From Deferribacteraceae bacterium UBA6793 (GTDB lineage: Bacteria > Chrysiogenota > Deferribacteres > Deferribacterales > Geovibrionaceae), in the NCBI GenBank assembly GCA_002452405.1, contig DKFP01000004.1, positions 339,649 through 403,648 on the forward strand: a DNA stretch of 64,000 nt, written 5' to 3'. Positions 16,990 to 25,105 of the stretch are shown in pieces. The translations under genes and the position numbers were made by a program. Numbering within the stretch: the first letter of the stretch is position 1; the number at the start of each line of letters is the position of its first letter. The notes under the pieces were generated by a model. The model was given only the letters and a program-made list of their open reading frames with translations. It was not told where the DNA came from and searched no databases.

Positions 16990-17427
16990 TTAGAAGTACA
17001 TGCCGCCGGAGCGGATATCATCAAGTTTGATAGTTATCTGTTTACCGTTACTGATCCTGTGCAGCGGCGAAGGGTTACAACCGCCTTTGATCTCGTTTAT
17101 TCTGCTGGTGTCGAACTTCTGTCCGCAGTTGTTGCACACCATCACGTTTCCTTCCTGTCTGTATCCTTTCTTTTCAGGGTAGCATACGTCACACGCATCA
17201 AACGCTGCACGGACAACGCCGTCCTCTGCGCGGACAAGGAAAAATTTTATCTCTTTGCCGTCCACAACAGTGTAGAAATAATGAGCCTCAGTGTCGCTCA
17301 CATCAGATTCGGAAATCGTCACCACACCGTTCTCAGCTTTAAGCTCCTTGTATTTTCCTGTTGAGCCACAGGCAGACAGAGCAAAAGCCAAAAGAAGAAC
17401 AGAAAGTACAAAAATAAATTTACGCAT
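16990..17427 (-). CDS. DUF2318 lipoprotein (predicted metal/Fe-S binding)
   Basis: 145 residues with a lipoprotein signal (lipobox LSACGS, cysteine about residue 19) and a DUF2318 domain containing DACDVCYPEKKGY, CNNCGQKF and GGCNPSPL. The paired cysteines suggest a metal or Fe-S site outside the membrane. The ATG at 17427 has GGAGG 5 bases upstream; the longer frame to 17475 has none. First gene of the operon, about 25 bases downstream of the predicted sigma-54 start site. Confidence 0.88.
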   Translation of the reverse strand: MRKFIFVLSVLLLAFALSACGSTGKYKELKAENGVVTISESDVSDTEAHYFYTVVDGKEIKFFLVRAEDGVVRAAFDACDVCYPEKKGYRQEGNVMVCNNCGQKFDTSRINEIKGGCNPSPLHRISNGKQITIKLDDIRSGGMYF

Positions 17428-17463
17428 TAATTCCTCCGAAATATATTTTTCGCCAATGTTTGA

Positions 17464-17479
17464 AGCAACACACATGCCG
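17464..17479 (-). promoter_or_regulatory. Sigma-54 (-24/-12) promoter of the DUF2318 operon
   Basis: On the minus strand CGGCATGTGTGTTGCT matches the sigma-54 consensus TGGCAC-N5-TTGCW: GG and GC are exactly 12 bases apart, with TTGC intact. The predicted start lies about 25 bases before the DUF2318 ATG. The operon itself encodes an NtrC-type activator. Confidence 0.75.
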
Positions 17480-17591
17480 CAAAAAGAAAGTTCCTCATGT
17501 CAGAGACTTATGAAAACAACACATGAATAATGGAGAATATTCTACATTTTTTTCACAAAACTACGCAGACTATTCTTCACAAAAAATTCAG

Positions 17592-17606
17592 AAATCAGTC
17601 TGATTT
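17592..17606. promoter_or_regulatory. Palindrome AAATCA-GTC-TGATTT, possible enhancer site
   Basis: A perfect 6-base inverted repeat with a 3-base spacer, about 120 bases upstream of the sigma-54 promoter, a usual distance for an enhancer-binding protein. A looser TTGAC...GTCAA pair follows (17606-17627), and TTGGCTTT/AAAGCCAA (17716-17743) may form a hairpin. Nothing else is evident in the 375-base gap before the TorD-like gene. Confidence 0.4.
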
Positions 17607-17802
17607 TGACTGTTTTAGATATGTCAACTCCCAGAAACATATAGGATTTTTCAAGCATGAAAATAACCCTATATCTCCATATCAGAGTATGCAAGTATGC
17701 AGAAAATACATATATTTGGCTTTACAAATATAAAAAAAGCCAATAGAATTATGAAGACAGAAACACTTGTCTAAAGAACTCCTGATAAAAAGGTTTATTT
17801 GT

Positions 17803-18495
17803 ATGTTTATATATACGGATTTTAAGGACAATATTAAAAAAGGCGACTTTGAAGCTGCAAAAAAACAGCTTAAAGACGCCGACATCGACACAGCACCTTT
17901 CACAGCTCTTGCAAACTCATCAATGTTCCTGTCTCTTCTCTTCCGCTATCCCGACGACAACGTTTACGACCTTCTGAGGGACAATTGGGAGGCTTTCGGA
18001 GATTTTCTCAACGAATACACATCCGATTTCCCAGCACTATACGACCAGACAGAGATGCAGAGCGATTTCATCAAACTTTTCAAACAGGACTTCAAAGGGA
18101 GCAAGGTTGTTCCCTATATCTCATACTACACTGAAGAAAACAAAACTCTTTACGGAGAAAGCACTTTCAAAATCAGAGAGTGGATGGCGACCGAGGGATT
18201 TGTTCTCGATGCGGAGACCACCGACCTTGAGGACAATATCTACATTGTGCTTGAGTTCCTTTCGGCGCTCTTCGGCAGGCTTGCACAGCCCGAAAATATT
18301 GAAGCGTGGTACGCGACACTGCAAAACCTTTACAGACTGACGGACACATACGGCGCCGTTATTACGGACGAGTTCGCAAAGCTGGTTCAGAAAAGGGATG
18401 AAATGCCCCTCTACTCAGCCGCAGCCGCGCTGCTCGACAGTTTTTTAAACGATATCGACACGATTCTTGAGGATGTGCTCTCCGACGGAGAGTAA
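17803..18495 (+). CDS. TorD-family molybdoenzyme chaperone
   Basis: A 230-residue, mostly helical acidic protein of the TorD/DmsD/NarJ superfamily. Typical features are the SMFLSLLFRYPDDNVYDLL helix near residue 40, the central FIKLFKQDF segment and a YYTEENKTLYGES region before a C-terminal helical bundle. These proteins bind Tat signal peptides and help insert the molybdenum cofactor. The ATG at 17803 with AAAGG upstream is preferred over a TTG at 17767. It probably serves the Psr-like catalytic subunit 4.4 kb downstream, although porin and regulator genes lie between. Confidence 0.75.
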   Translation: MFIYTDFKDNIKKGDFEAAKKQLKDADIDTAPFTALANSSMFLSLLFRYPDDNVYDLLRDNWEAFGDFLNEYTSDFPALYDQTEMQSDFIKLFKQDFKGSKVVPYISYYTEENKTLYGESTFKIREWMATEGFVLDAETTDLEDNIYIVLEFLSALFGRLAQPENIEAWYATLQNLYRLTDTYGAVITDEFAKLVQKRDEMPLYSAAAALLDSFLNDIDTILEDVLSDGE

Positions 18496-18535
18496 ATCAC
18501 TCCGGACCTCCCTTGGTTTAAGGGAGACAGAAGGT

Positions 18536-18622
18536 GAGATCGCTTCGTCGCTCCACTCCTTGCAAAGACATAACTTGTTGTCATTGCGAGGAAGCCGCAG
18601 CCTGACGCGGTAATCTCATTGG
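18536..18622. repeat. Dispersed intergenic repeat, copy C
   Basis: GAGATCGCTTCGTCGCT...GCAAAGACATAA...GTCATTGCGAGGAAGC...GCGGTAATCTCATTGG. It is close to copy E in subtype, sharing TTGTTGTCATTGCGAGGAAGC and the ATCTCATTGGTTTT tail. Confidence 0.78.
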
Positions 18623-18718
18623 TTTTAAGTTAAGCAGGAAATAAAAGGGTAAATCTTATATGCCCTTTTACATAGAGCGGTTTCATACAGACCGTTCGTA
18701 ATACTAAGGGAGTATTGT

Positions 18719-20662
18719 ATGAGGAAAGTATTGTCATTTATTCTCCTTACGATGTTTGCTGCTTCTGCCTATGCAGCGGATGTCACTCTTGAGGAGCTGA
18801 AAGGCCAGATTTCAGATCTTCAGAACCAGATCAACACTATGTCTTCCCGTGTTGACAAAAACGAAGTTCACCGTATCAAAGATAAAGTTGATATCGGACT
18901 TGAACTCAGAACCAAAGTTGACAACATCAGCTACGATGATGTAAGAGCGCTTCCCGCTATGGCAAACGACATGATGGGGCTCTGGATGAGAGGCTACATG
19001 ATCAACGGTGACGCCATGGATGAATACGGTAACTTTACAGGTACCACAACTCCTTGGGACACAAACGCTGACGGCTTCAACGATGCATGGATGAACACAT
19101 ACGGAATGACAGACTTCATGCCTTTCATTTTCGATTTTGTTCAGTCTCCCTCTGCTGCGCAGGCTTTTTCGTCTGATGCTATGCAGGCATGGATGGCTAA
19201 CTCTGCAAACCAGACAGCTATCGGCAACGTTCTTATGGGCAACCCCACACTCGCTTCCATGGGACAAACAGGTCAGTCCGCTGCGGCTCTGATGGTTTAT
19301 ATGTCTCAGATGATGTCTTCAACAACTGTATCTGCTGATCAGGCACAGATGATGAAAACCATGTTTGCAAACATGAAACCCCGCAAATATGACACAAACA
19401 ACGACAGCATCTTCACAAACAAACTGCGTATCCGTCTGAACAGCGCTGTTAACGAAAACCTTTCCTTCACAGGTCGTCTGGTTATGTACAAAACATGGGG
19501 CGACGCAACTGATGTTCGCTGGATGGACGGCACATACAAATCAATGTATATGGACGGTAACGCTGCGGCAGTTCCTACAGACGACAAACTTCACGTTGAA
19601 AGAGCATACTTCGTGTATAAAAATGATATGGGTCCCATCCCCTATCACTTCTCTTTCGGTAGAAGACCTTCAGACTACGGTCCCGGCGAAGAACTCCGCA
19701 ACAATGCAACACAGGGCGGTTCTCCCCTTGCACACATAATCCAGTGGCAGTTCGACGGTGCATCACTCCAGTTCGACTTTGAAAACGTTCTGGAATTCCT
19801 GCCCGGATCATTCATCAAACTCTGCTATGGAAAAGGCTATGAATCCGGCTGGGGTTCAAGCAACGCTATGGCTGCAAACAACGGTCTTATCGCAACTATG
19901 CCTGTTGACGACGTTGAGTTCTTCGGAACAATCGTTAAGTTCTATGACGATGAAACTTACAAATTCTGGTACAACTATGCTAAAGGCTTCGGTGTAACAG
20001 ACGGTTTCACCGGCACAACAGTTATGCCCTTCGCAATCGTTGGTCACGACTATAACCTTGACAAAGAATATGATGCCTTTGAATTTACCCCCAACTACCT
20101 TGGCTCTTCTTCCAGAATGGAAGCAACCACAGATATGGGTGACATGGAATGGCATTCATTCCTTGCACAAGGTAAAACTCTCGGATTTGACTGGTTTGCA
20201 TCATACTCTATGAGCAAAACAGATCCTAAAAACGAATCTCAGAACGCTATGTATCAGTTCATGGACCAGTCCAAAATGCTTGGTTCTATGTCCAGCAAAA
20301 ACGGTCACAGCTACTGGGTTGGTTTCTCTACACCTGATCTGCCCGTTACAGGCGGTAAACTCGGCTTCGAATACAACCACGGTTCTAAATACTGGGTTGC
20401 TATGACTGGCGCAGAGGATGATCTTGTTGGTTCTAAACTCGCTGTTCGCGGTGATGTTTATGAGCTTTACTATCATCAGCCTATCGTTGGCGACAAACTG
20501 TTCGCTACAATCGGCTATCAGTATTTCGACTATGAATACTCAGGCTCAGGCTCATACCTCGGCGCACCTGTTAAGGTCAGCGACGTTAACGCTCTCAACG
20601 CTATGATGCCCGTAACTGACAAAGTTGAAAAAGTATACGCTTCCTTCACTTACAGATATTAA
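18719..20662 (+). CDS. DUF3373 outer-membrane beta-barrel protein (putative porin)
   Basis: 647 residues: cleaved signal peptide (AASAYAA about residue 20), a short coiled coil (LEELKGQISDLQNQINTM) that may touch peptidoglycan or trimerise, a Met-rich region (residues 80-220), and a long series of alternating aromatic/polar strands ending in the C-terminal phenylalanine/tyrosine pattern (VYASFTYRY) typical of barrel insertion. DUF3373 proteins occur in Deferribacterota, Geobacter and Campylobacterota. The codon pattern looks highly expressed. The GGGAG ribosome site is close to the ATG. Substrate unknown. Confidence 0.88.
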   Translation: MRKVLSFILLTMFAASAYAADVTLEELKGQISDLQNQINTMSSRVDKNEVHRIKDKVDIGLELRTKVDNISYDDVRALPAMANDMMGLWMRGYMINGDAMDEYGNFTGTTTPWDTNADGFNDAWMNTYGMTDFMPFIFDFVQSPSAAQAFSSDAMQAWMANSANQTAIGNVLMGNPTLASMGQTGQSAAALMVYMSQMMSSTTVSADQAQMMKTMFANMKPRKYDTNNDSIFTNKLRIRLNSAVNENLSFTGRLVMYKTWGDATDVRWMDGTYKSMYMDGNAAAVPTDDKLHVERAYFVYKNDMGPIPYHFSFGRRPSDYGPGEELRNNATQGGSPLAHIIQWQFDGASLQFDFENVLEFLPGSFIKLCYGKGYESGWGSSNAMAANNGLIATMPVDDVEFFGTIVKFYDDETYKFWYNYAKGFGVTDGFTGTTVMPFAIVGHDYNLDKEYDAFEFTPNYLGSSSRMEATTDMGDMEWHSFLAQGKTLGFDWFASYSMSKTDPKNESQNAMYQFMDQSKMLGSMSSKNGHSYWVGFSTPDLPVTGGKLGFEYNHGSKYWVAMTGAEDDLVGSKLAVRGDVYELYYHQPIVGDKLFATIGYQYFDYEYSGSGSYLGAPVKVSDVNALNAMMPVTDKVEKVYASFTYRY

Positions 20663-20680
20663 TCCCCTGTAGGTTTTCCA

Positions 20681-20715
20681 TAGAAAGGGCAGGTCTTAGG
20701 ATCTGCCCTTTTTTT
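20681..20715 (+). terminator. Terminator after the porin gene
   Basis: Twelve-base stem AAAGGGCAGGTC/GATCTGCCCTTT (one G-U pair) with a TTAG loop, followed by a T-run. Confidence 0.92.
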
Positions 20716-20781
20716 ATCACTACGCCAAGACAACAATATTTACGAGAGCGTTCCACGAAAGTTATGCCGCATACTGAAAGA

Positions 20782-20910
20782 CAGACTGCTTCACCATTGC
20801 AGGGTTCGCAGAGACGGACTTTCTTTTCGTCTTCGCGAGGGCTAACTAGCCAAAGGCTGTATGAGTCCAGATTCAATTTAGTTGTCGAATAATGCCCGAA
20901 GCGATCTCAT
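20782..20910. repeat. Dispersed intergenic repeat, copy D, split by a 47-base insertion
   Basis: Matches copy A (AGACTGCTTCACC, GGGTTCGCAGAGAC, GTCTTCGCGAGGGCTAA ... TGCCCGAAGCGATCTCAT), but 47 bases (about 20846-20892) are inserted inside the GCTAATGCCCG block. The inserted stretch shows no reading frame or clear terminal repeats. Confidence 0.75.
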
Positions 20911-21005
20911 CTTCGTTTGATTTTATGCTCTCACACTAAAAAATCCAATTTTGCAAATTTAATTCTTGAATATCCATAGAATTCAGGTATTGATAGTAGT
21001 ATATT

Positions 21006-21222
21006 TATTTATGCGCGCATACACATCTGCGCGTGTTGAGGCACCATGAGTTTATTACCGCAAACGCAAATTTATTCTAAGCGTACGTTCTATGCAAAGC
21101 CGCAAAACTCGGCATCTTTTGTCGCGCCTGCTGTTTTGTCCATATTTCGTTCCGGTAATAAACCGGAAAAAATCAGCGCATATTAACAGCACCATTTTAT
21201 TTTAATATTTTATTTATGCGCG
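21006..21222. promoter_or_regulatory. Repeated TATGCGC half-sites upstream of the DUF134 gene
   Basis: The 12-mer TATTTATGCGCG occurs directly repeated at 21006-21017 and 21211-21222. The first overlaps a perfect palindrome TATGCGCGCATA (21010-21021), and an inverted half-site GCGCATA is at 21176-21182. Such an array just before a gene for a DNA-binding protein suggests an operator, possibly autoregulatory. Confidence 0.5.
21050..21163 (+). other. Candidate structured RNA leader of the DUF134 gene
   Basis: Long-range perfect 11-base inverted repeat GTTTATTACCG (21050-21060) and CGGTAATAAAC (21153-21163) enclosing about 90 bases with an internal hairpin GCCG-CAAAACT-CGGC (21099-21113). The 3' arm can instead form TTCCGG-TAATAAA-CCGGAA (21150-21168), giving two exclusive folds. 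I do not recognise a known riboswitch class. It lies in the 570-base gap between the porin and DUF134 genes. Confidence 0.35.
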
Positions 21223-21234
21223 AAAGGAAGAAAT

Positions 21235-21693
21235 ATGGCACGACCAGTAAAAAAGAGGCTTGTTAAGCACAGGCTCACCTACAAATCTTTCGGTCCTGTG
21301 AATCCGGAAGACAACAGAGATATGAAATTTATAGCTATCCCCGCAGACCAGCTTGAGGCTATGCGCCTTGCAGATCTGGAAGGTTTGTCGCAAAACGATG
21401 CCGCCGACCAGATGGGCGTTTCGCGACAGACCTTCGGCAGAATAGTGGAACAGGCAAGACAATCCGTCACATTTGCTCTCATCAACGGTTATATTCTGAA
21501 CATTGCATATGACGACAACATTGAGGTCTGCGAACGCGACCTGAAATGTATCGAGTGCGGACACGAATGGTGTCAGGGCTTCTGTCAGGATGACGAACAT
21601 ACCGTTTGCGAAAAATGCGGCTCACACGACGTTATTAAGATGAAACGCTGCGGAAAATACTGCGAATGTCCCCTGCGTGTAAACAGAGTATAA
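21235..21693 (+). CDS. DUF134 (UPF0251) DNA-binding regulator with zinc ribbon
   Basis: 152 residues. A helix-turn-helix of sigma-70 region 4 type spans about residues 40-85 (LEAMRLADLEGLSQNDAADQMGVSRQTF in two parts), preceded by the MARPVKKR N-terminus usual for UPF0251. The C-terminal half has CxxC pairs (CIECGHEW, CEKCGS, CGKYCECP) that would bind zinc or an Fe-S cluster. UPF0251 members often lie near genes for iron-sulfur or molybdenum-cofactor proteins, which fits its position just before the psr-like operon. Its target is unproven; the TATGCGC array upstream is a candidate. GAAAGGAAG precedes the ATG. Confidence 0.85.
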   Translation: MARPVKKRLVKHRLTYKSFGPVNPEDNRDMKFIAIPADQLEAMRLADLEGLSQNDAADQMGVSRQTFGRIVEQARQSVTFALINGYILNIAYDDNIEVCERDLKCIECGHEWCQGFCQDDEHTVCEKCGSHDVIKMKRCGKYCECPLRVNRV

Positions 21694-21702
21694 AAAGATA
21701 CT

Positions 21703-21735
21703 GTGCCGTGCCTGAAAGAGAATCAGGCGCGGCAC
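21703..21735 (+). terminator. Strong hairpin after the DUF134 gene
   Basis: GTGCCGTGCCTGA/TCAGGCGCGGCAC forms a stem of about 13 bases with one mismatch but has no T-run, so it may stabilise the 3' end rather than terminate. The rest of the 509-base gap to psrA is AT-rich, with a second long-loop stem CCGGCA...TGCCGG (21801-21834) followed by eight A. Confidence 0.5.
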
Positions 21736-22125
21736 ACACTTAATATGACACTCACCTCAGAACCCTTTTGAGCATCTTCTTTTTAAAAAAGGTTAAAAAA
21801 CCGGCATCTTTCCGTTAAGACCAGACACTGCCGGGCATAAAAAAAACTTTCATACTTTTTCATCATTTTTTCACCATAATAATGTAACAATAAATCAATA
21901 CGTTCAAATAAAACCATATAAGTCCTAATTTAACTGAATTATAACAAAAGAGAATAAGCACACGTCCGTTTTTTCCGAAGTACACTTAAACATCAAACGA
22001 TAATACAACTAATTTTAGCCTTTTTATACGAACCACTTAAAGCGTTATATAAAAATCTAACAACGTTTAAAAACTGACAAAAAAAGCTAAAAATCACTTG
22101 CTTAAATGTATGAAAATTTGTATAT

Positions 22126-22140
22126 TGTATACCGTATACA
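22126..22140. promoter_or_regulatory. Perfect palindrome TGTATAC-C-GTATACA upstream of psrA
   Basis: TGTATACCGTATACA is a 15-base perfect palindrome 62 bases before the psrA start codon. It resembles GntR/FadR-type operators (TTGTATACAA class). A 13/15 match lies upstream of the rhodanese lipoprotein gene. Confidence 0.65.
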
Positions 22141-22202
22141 TAGAGATGTATGAATAGTATTTATAAGATACTTATGTTGTTACACAATCAGGAGGTCCCC
22201 CT

Positions 22203-24521
22203 ATGACGCTTTCCGGTATGAATATTAGCCGTAGAAAGTTCCTCGCAGCCTCAGGCGGTGTTGTTGCGACCGGCCTCGTAGCTGCAAACCTCTCCACTCT
22301 GAAAGCAGTGGCTGGCGGACATGCGCCCGCACCTACCGGCGAGAAAGGAGAGAAGCACATCGCATCCAGCTGCGAAATGTGCGTGAACAAATGCGGTTTC
22401 TTCGCTCATGTCGTGGACGGCAGACTTAAAAAACTTAACCCCAATCCTAAGTTTTTCAAAAGCCGCGCCATGCTCTGCGCAAGAGGAAACGCAGGCGCTG
22501 AAGAACCCTATAACCCTGAAAGACTTACCAAACCTCTGCTGCGTGTCGGCGAAAGAGGCGAGGGAAAATGGAAAGAAATCTCTTATGAAGAGGCATTTAA
22601 ACTTGTTGCTGAAAAACTGAAAGAATTTAAAGTTAAAAACGAGAACAGATGTTCCGTTGCTTTCGCATCTTCTGAAGGTTTTCAGGAAGAGATGTTCCAA
22701 TATCTCGTGCAGTCATACGGTTCAACAAACACCGTACGCCACCCCACTCTCTGTCTGTCCTCTGTTATTCAGGGATGGTCATCAGTGTACGGCGTATATC
22801 CGGATGCAGACCTTAAAAACTCTAAGTTCGTCGTAATGTTCGGTTCTAACAGAGCGGAAGCAATCGTTACTCCTGACACTATCGACTTTGTTAAATATAA
22901 ACCCGAAGGCGCGAAACTCATTTATCTTGATCCCCGCTTCACAAATACAGCGGCAAAAGCTGATAAATGGTATCCTGTTAAACCCGGAACAGACCTTGCG
23001 TTCGTTCTCGGTGTTATAAACGTTATCATCACAGAGAAACTGTACGACGCGGCTTTTGTTGAGCAGTTCTGCGACGGTTTCGCCGACCTTGAGGCAATGA
23101 TCGCACCCCACACACCCGAATGGGCTGAAAAAGAGTGTGATATCCCCGCTGTTGAAATCCGCTGGGTTGCAAGAGAATTCGCAAAGGCAGCTCCCGCTGC
23201 TGTTGCATACCCCGGCAGAAGAACAAGCTGGTATGTCAACGACGTTTACTTCCGCAGAGCCTGCGCCATCCTTACGGCAATATGCGGCTGCTGGGATGCT
23301 CCCGGCGGTATATGCCCCAAAGCGTCAGTACCGATCAAAAACCTCGACCCGCTCTTCCCCTATTTCGAAATGACAGACGACCGTATCGATGTTGCGTCAT
23401 CTGTTAAAAACAAACTGCCTCAGGACAAAAGATCCGACAACATGCCCACTGACAGCGTGGCATATCTCGGTGAAAAAGACGGAAGCTGGCTGAGATTCAG
23501 AGACGCTATCATCGCGCAGGATCCCTATCCTGTGGAGGCTATGATCGTTTACAAACAGAACTTCATCGAAGCAGTTCCGAACCGTGCAAAAACTATGGAA
23601 ATGCTGAAGAAAATCAAGTTCATGGCTGTTATAGATATTCAGATGACAGAGGTTGCATATTTCGCAGACCTCGTTATCCCCGAATCAACCTACCTTGAGC
23701 GTTGGGATTCAGTTCACAACCTTGCAGGTATATGGCCTATCGCTACATTCCGTCAGCCCGTTGTTGAGCCTGTTTTCGGAACAAAATCAATGTTCGAAAT
23801 CGCAGGCGGAATCATCAACGAAATGCTCAAACTCCCCGAACTTTGGGACGATGCCGACGAAATGGAAGTTGAAGACTTCAAAATGGACGTTGCAGAGGAT
23901 ATCTTCGGCAAGCCCATGCAGGAATACATCAAACATCAGCTGGCAGACCATCCCGGCGCATACGAGCAAATGATGAAAGAGGGCGTTTTCTATCTTTCCG
24001 ATCAAGCCTCATACGGCAAGACACGCAATCCTGAGTTCCGTTTCAAAACAAGAACCGGAAAAATCGAGCTTGCAAACGTTAAATATGCCGACAAAGGTCT
24101 GAGCCCTCTGCCCATCTATGCGGCACCCCGTCAGCCGGAAGCCGGAAAATACCGTATGATACTCGGTCGCCACGGTTTCAACACACACACAGGCACACAG
24201 AACAACGAATATCTCTGGGAGATCCAGAAAGAGAACGTTATCTGGATAAACACTCAGGAAGCCAAAAAACTCGGCGTTATTTCCGGTGACTATGTAACAG
24301 TGAAAAGCTCCGTAGGCGAACAGACAATAAAGGTCTTTTCAACTGAGAAGATACGCAAAGACTGCGTATTCTTCGCACATGGCTTCGGACGTCTTTCACC
24401 CCAGCTCAGCCTTGTATACAAAAAGGGCGCATCTCAGGCAGCCATTCTTGAGGACTACCTTGAGCCGATATCAGGCAACGCTGCTATGCACGAAACTTTT
24501 GTATCAATCACTAAGGCTTAA
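22203..24521 (+). CDS. psrA: Polysulfide/thiosulfate reductase-type molybdopterin catalytic subunit
   Basis: 772 residues. A twin-arginine signal (SRRKFLAASGG) sends the folded enzyme to the periplasm. The N-terminal [4Fe-4S] motif is C57-x2-C60-x3-C64-x27-C92. Cys184 in HPTLCLSS is the expected molybdenum ligand, and MGD-binding and C-terminal dinucleotide-binding domains (GRHGFNTHTGTQN) follow. Length and the B and C partners fit PsrA/PhsA, which reduce polysulfide or thiosulfate with electrons from the quinone pool. Arsenate, selenate or tetrathionate reductases of the same clade cannot be excluded. GGAGG lies 7 bases before the ATG. The rhodanese lipoprotein nearby favours sulfur. Confidence 0.85.
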   Translation: MTLSGMNISRRKFLAASGGVVATGLVAANLSTLKAVAGGHAPAPTGEKGEKHIASSCEMCVNKCGFFAHVVDGRLKKLNPNPKFFKSRAMLCARGNAGAEEPYNPERLTKPLLRVGERGEGKWKEISYEEAFKLVAEKLKEFKVKNENRCSVAFASSEGFQEEMFQYLVQSYGSTNTVRHPTLCLSSVIQGWSSVYGVYPDADLKNSKFVVMFGSNRAEAIVTPDTIDFVKYKPEGAKLIYLDPRFTNTAAKADKWYPVKPGTDLAFVLGVINVIITEKLYDAAFVEQFCDGFADLEAMIAPHTPEWAEKECDIPAVEIRWVAREFAKAAPAAVAYPGRRTSWYVNDVYFRRACAILTAICGCWDAPGGICPKASVPIKNLDPLFPYFEMTDDRIDVASSVKNKLPQDKRSDNMPTDSVAYLGEKDGSWLRFRDAIIAQDPYPVEAMIVYKQNFIEAVPNRAKTMEMLKKIKFMAVIDIQMTEVAYFADLVIPESTYLERWDSVHNLAGIWPIATFRQPVVEPVFGTKSMFEIAGGIINEMLKLPELWDDADEMEVEDFKMDVAEDIFGKPMQEYIKHQLADHPGAYEQMMKEGVFYLSDQASYGKTRNPEFRFKTRTGKIELANVKYADKGLSPLPIYAAPRQPEAGKYRMILGRHGFNTHTGTQNNEYLWEIQKENVIWINTQEAKKLGVISGDYVTVKSSVGEQTIKVFSTEKIRKDCVFFAHGFGRLSPQLSLVYKKGASQAAILEDYLEPISGNAAMHETFVSITKA

Positions 24522-24532
24522 TGGAGGCTGAA

Positions 24533-25090
24533 ATGAGTCAGAAAAAATACGGAATCGTATTAGATGCTAAAAACTGCCTTAACTGCAAGGCGTGTACAGT
24601 CGCCTGTAAGTTTGAAAACGGCGTTGAAGTTGGCGACGAGCAATACAGAATCTGGGTTGCGGAAAAAGACCTGAAAGGTACATACCCCAACCTGCGTCTG
24701 GATTTTGAACCCTCACAGTGTCAGCACTGCGAAAACACACCCTGTGCAAGCGTCTGCCCCACAAGTGCAACGTACAAAACAGACGAGGGAGTGGTTCTCA
24801 TTGACTATAAAAAATGCATCATCTGCAAAGCGTGCATGACAGCTTGTCCCTATGATGCAAGATTCGTCAGTGAGGTTCACCACGCTATCGAAAAATGTAC
24901 TTTCTGCTATCACAGACTCCCCGAAGGCAGAGAACCCGCGTGCGTGGAAACATGCCCCACAAAGGTAAGGGTGTTCGGCGACCTGAACGACCCCAATTCA
25001 AAAGCTGCGAAGCTGCTGGCAAAGCATGATACATATCAGCTCAAGCCGGAGAAAAACACTAGACCCAGACTGTTCTACATAATCAAGTAA
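24533..25090 (+). CDS. psrB: Four-cluster ferredoxin electron-transfer subunit (PsrB-like)
   Basis: 185 residues with four cysteine groups for [4Fe-4S] clusters: CLNCKACTVAC, CQHCENTPCASVC, CIICKACMTAC and CTFCYHR...CVETC. It passes electrons from the membrane subunit to PsrA, and with no signal peptide it is co-exported with PsrA. The ATG at 24533 is preferred over one at 24521 because the GGAGG between them is its ribosome site. It begins 11 bases after psrA. Confidence 0.93.
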   Translation: MSQKKYGIVLDAKNCLNCKACTVACKFENGVEVGDEQYRIWVAEKDLKGTYPNLRLDFEPSQCQHCENTPCASVCPTSATYKTDEGVVLIDYKKCIICKACMTACPYDARFVSEVHHAIEKCTFCYHRLPEGREPACVETCPTKVRVFGDLNDPNSKAAKLLAKHDTYQLKPEKNTRPRLFYIIK

Positions 25091-25105
25091 GGTCGGAGGA
25101 AAGTA

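Noticed and set aside
17682..17705. GTATGCA tandem (AGTATGCAAGTATGCA) as another GTATAC-type operator
   Set aside because: It is a direct repeat with wrong spacing rather than a palindrome, so it was not counted in the regulon.
17530..17733. 67-residue frame in the DUF2318/TorD gap
   Set aside because: No ribosome site, no hydrophobic or domain pattern, located in probable regulatory DNA.
22203..24521. Calling the molybdoenzyme an arsenate (ArrA) or selenate reductase
   Set aside because: The presence of a PsrC/NrfD subunit, the subunit lengths and the rhodanese neighbour fit Psr/Phs better; ArrAB normally lacks the membrane subunit. Not excluded by sequence alone.
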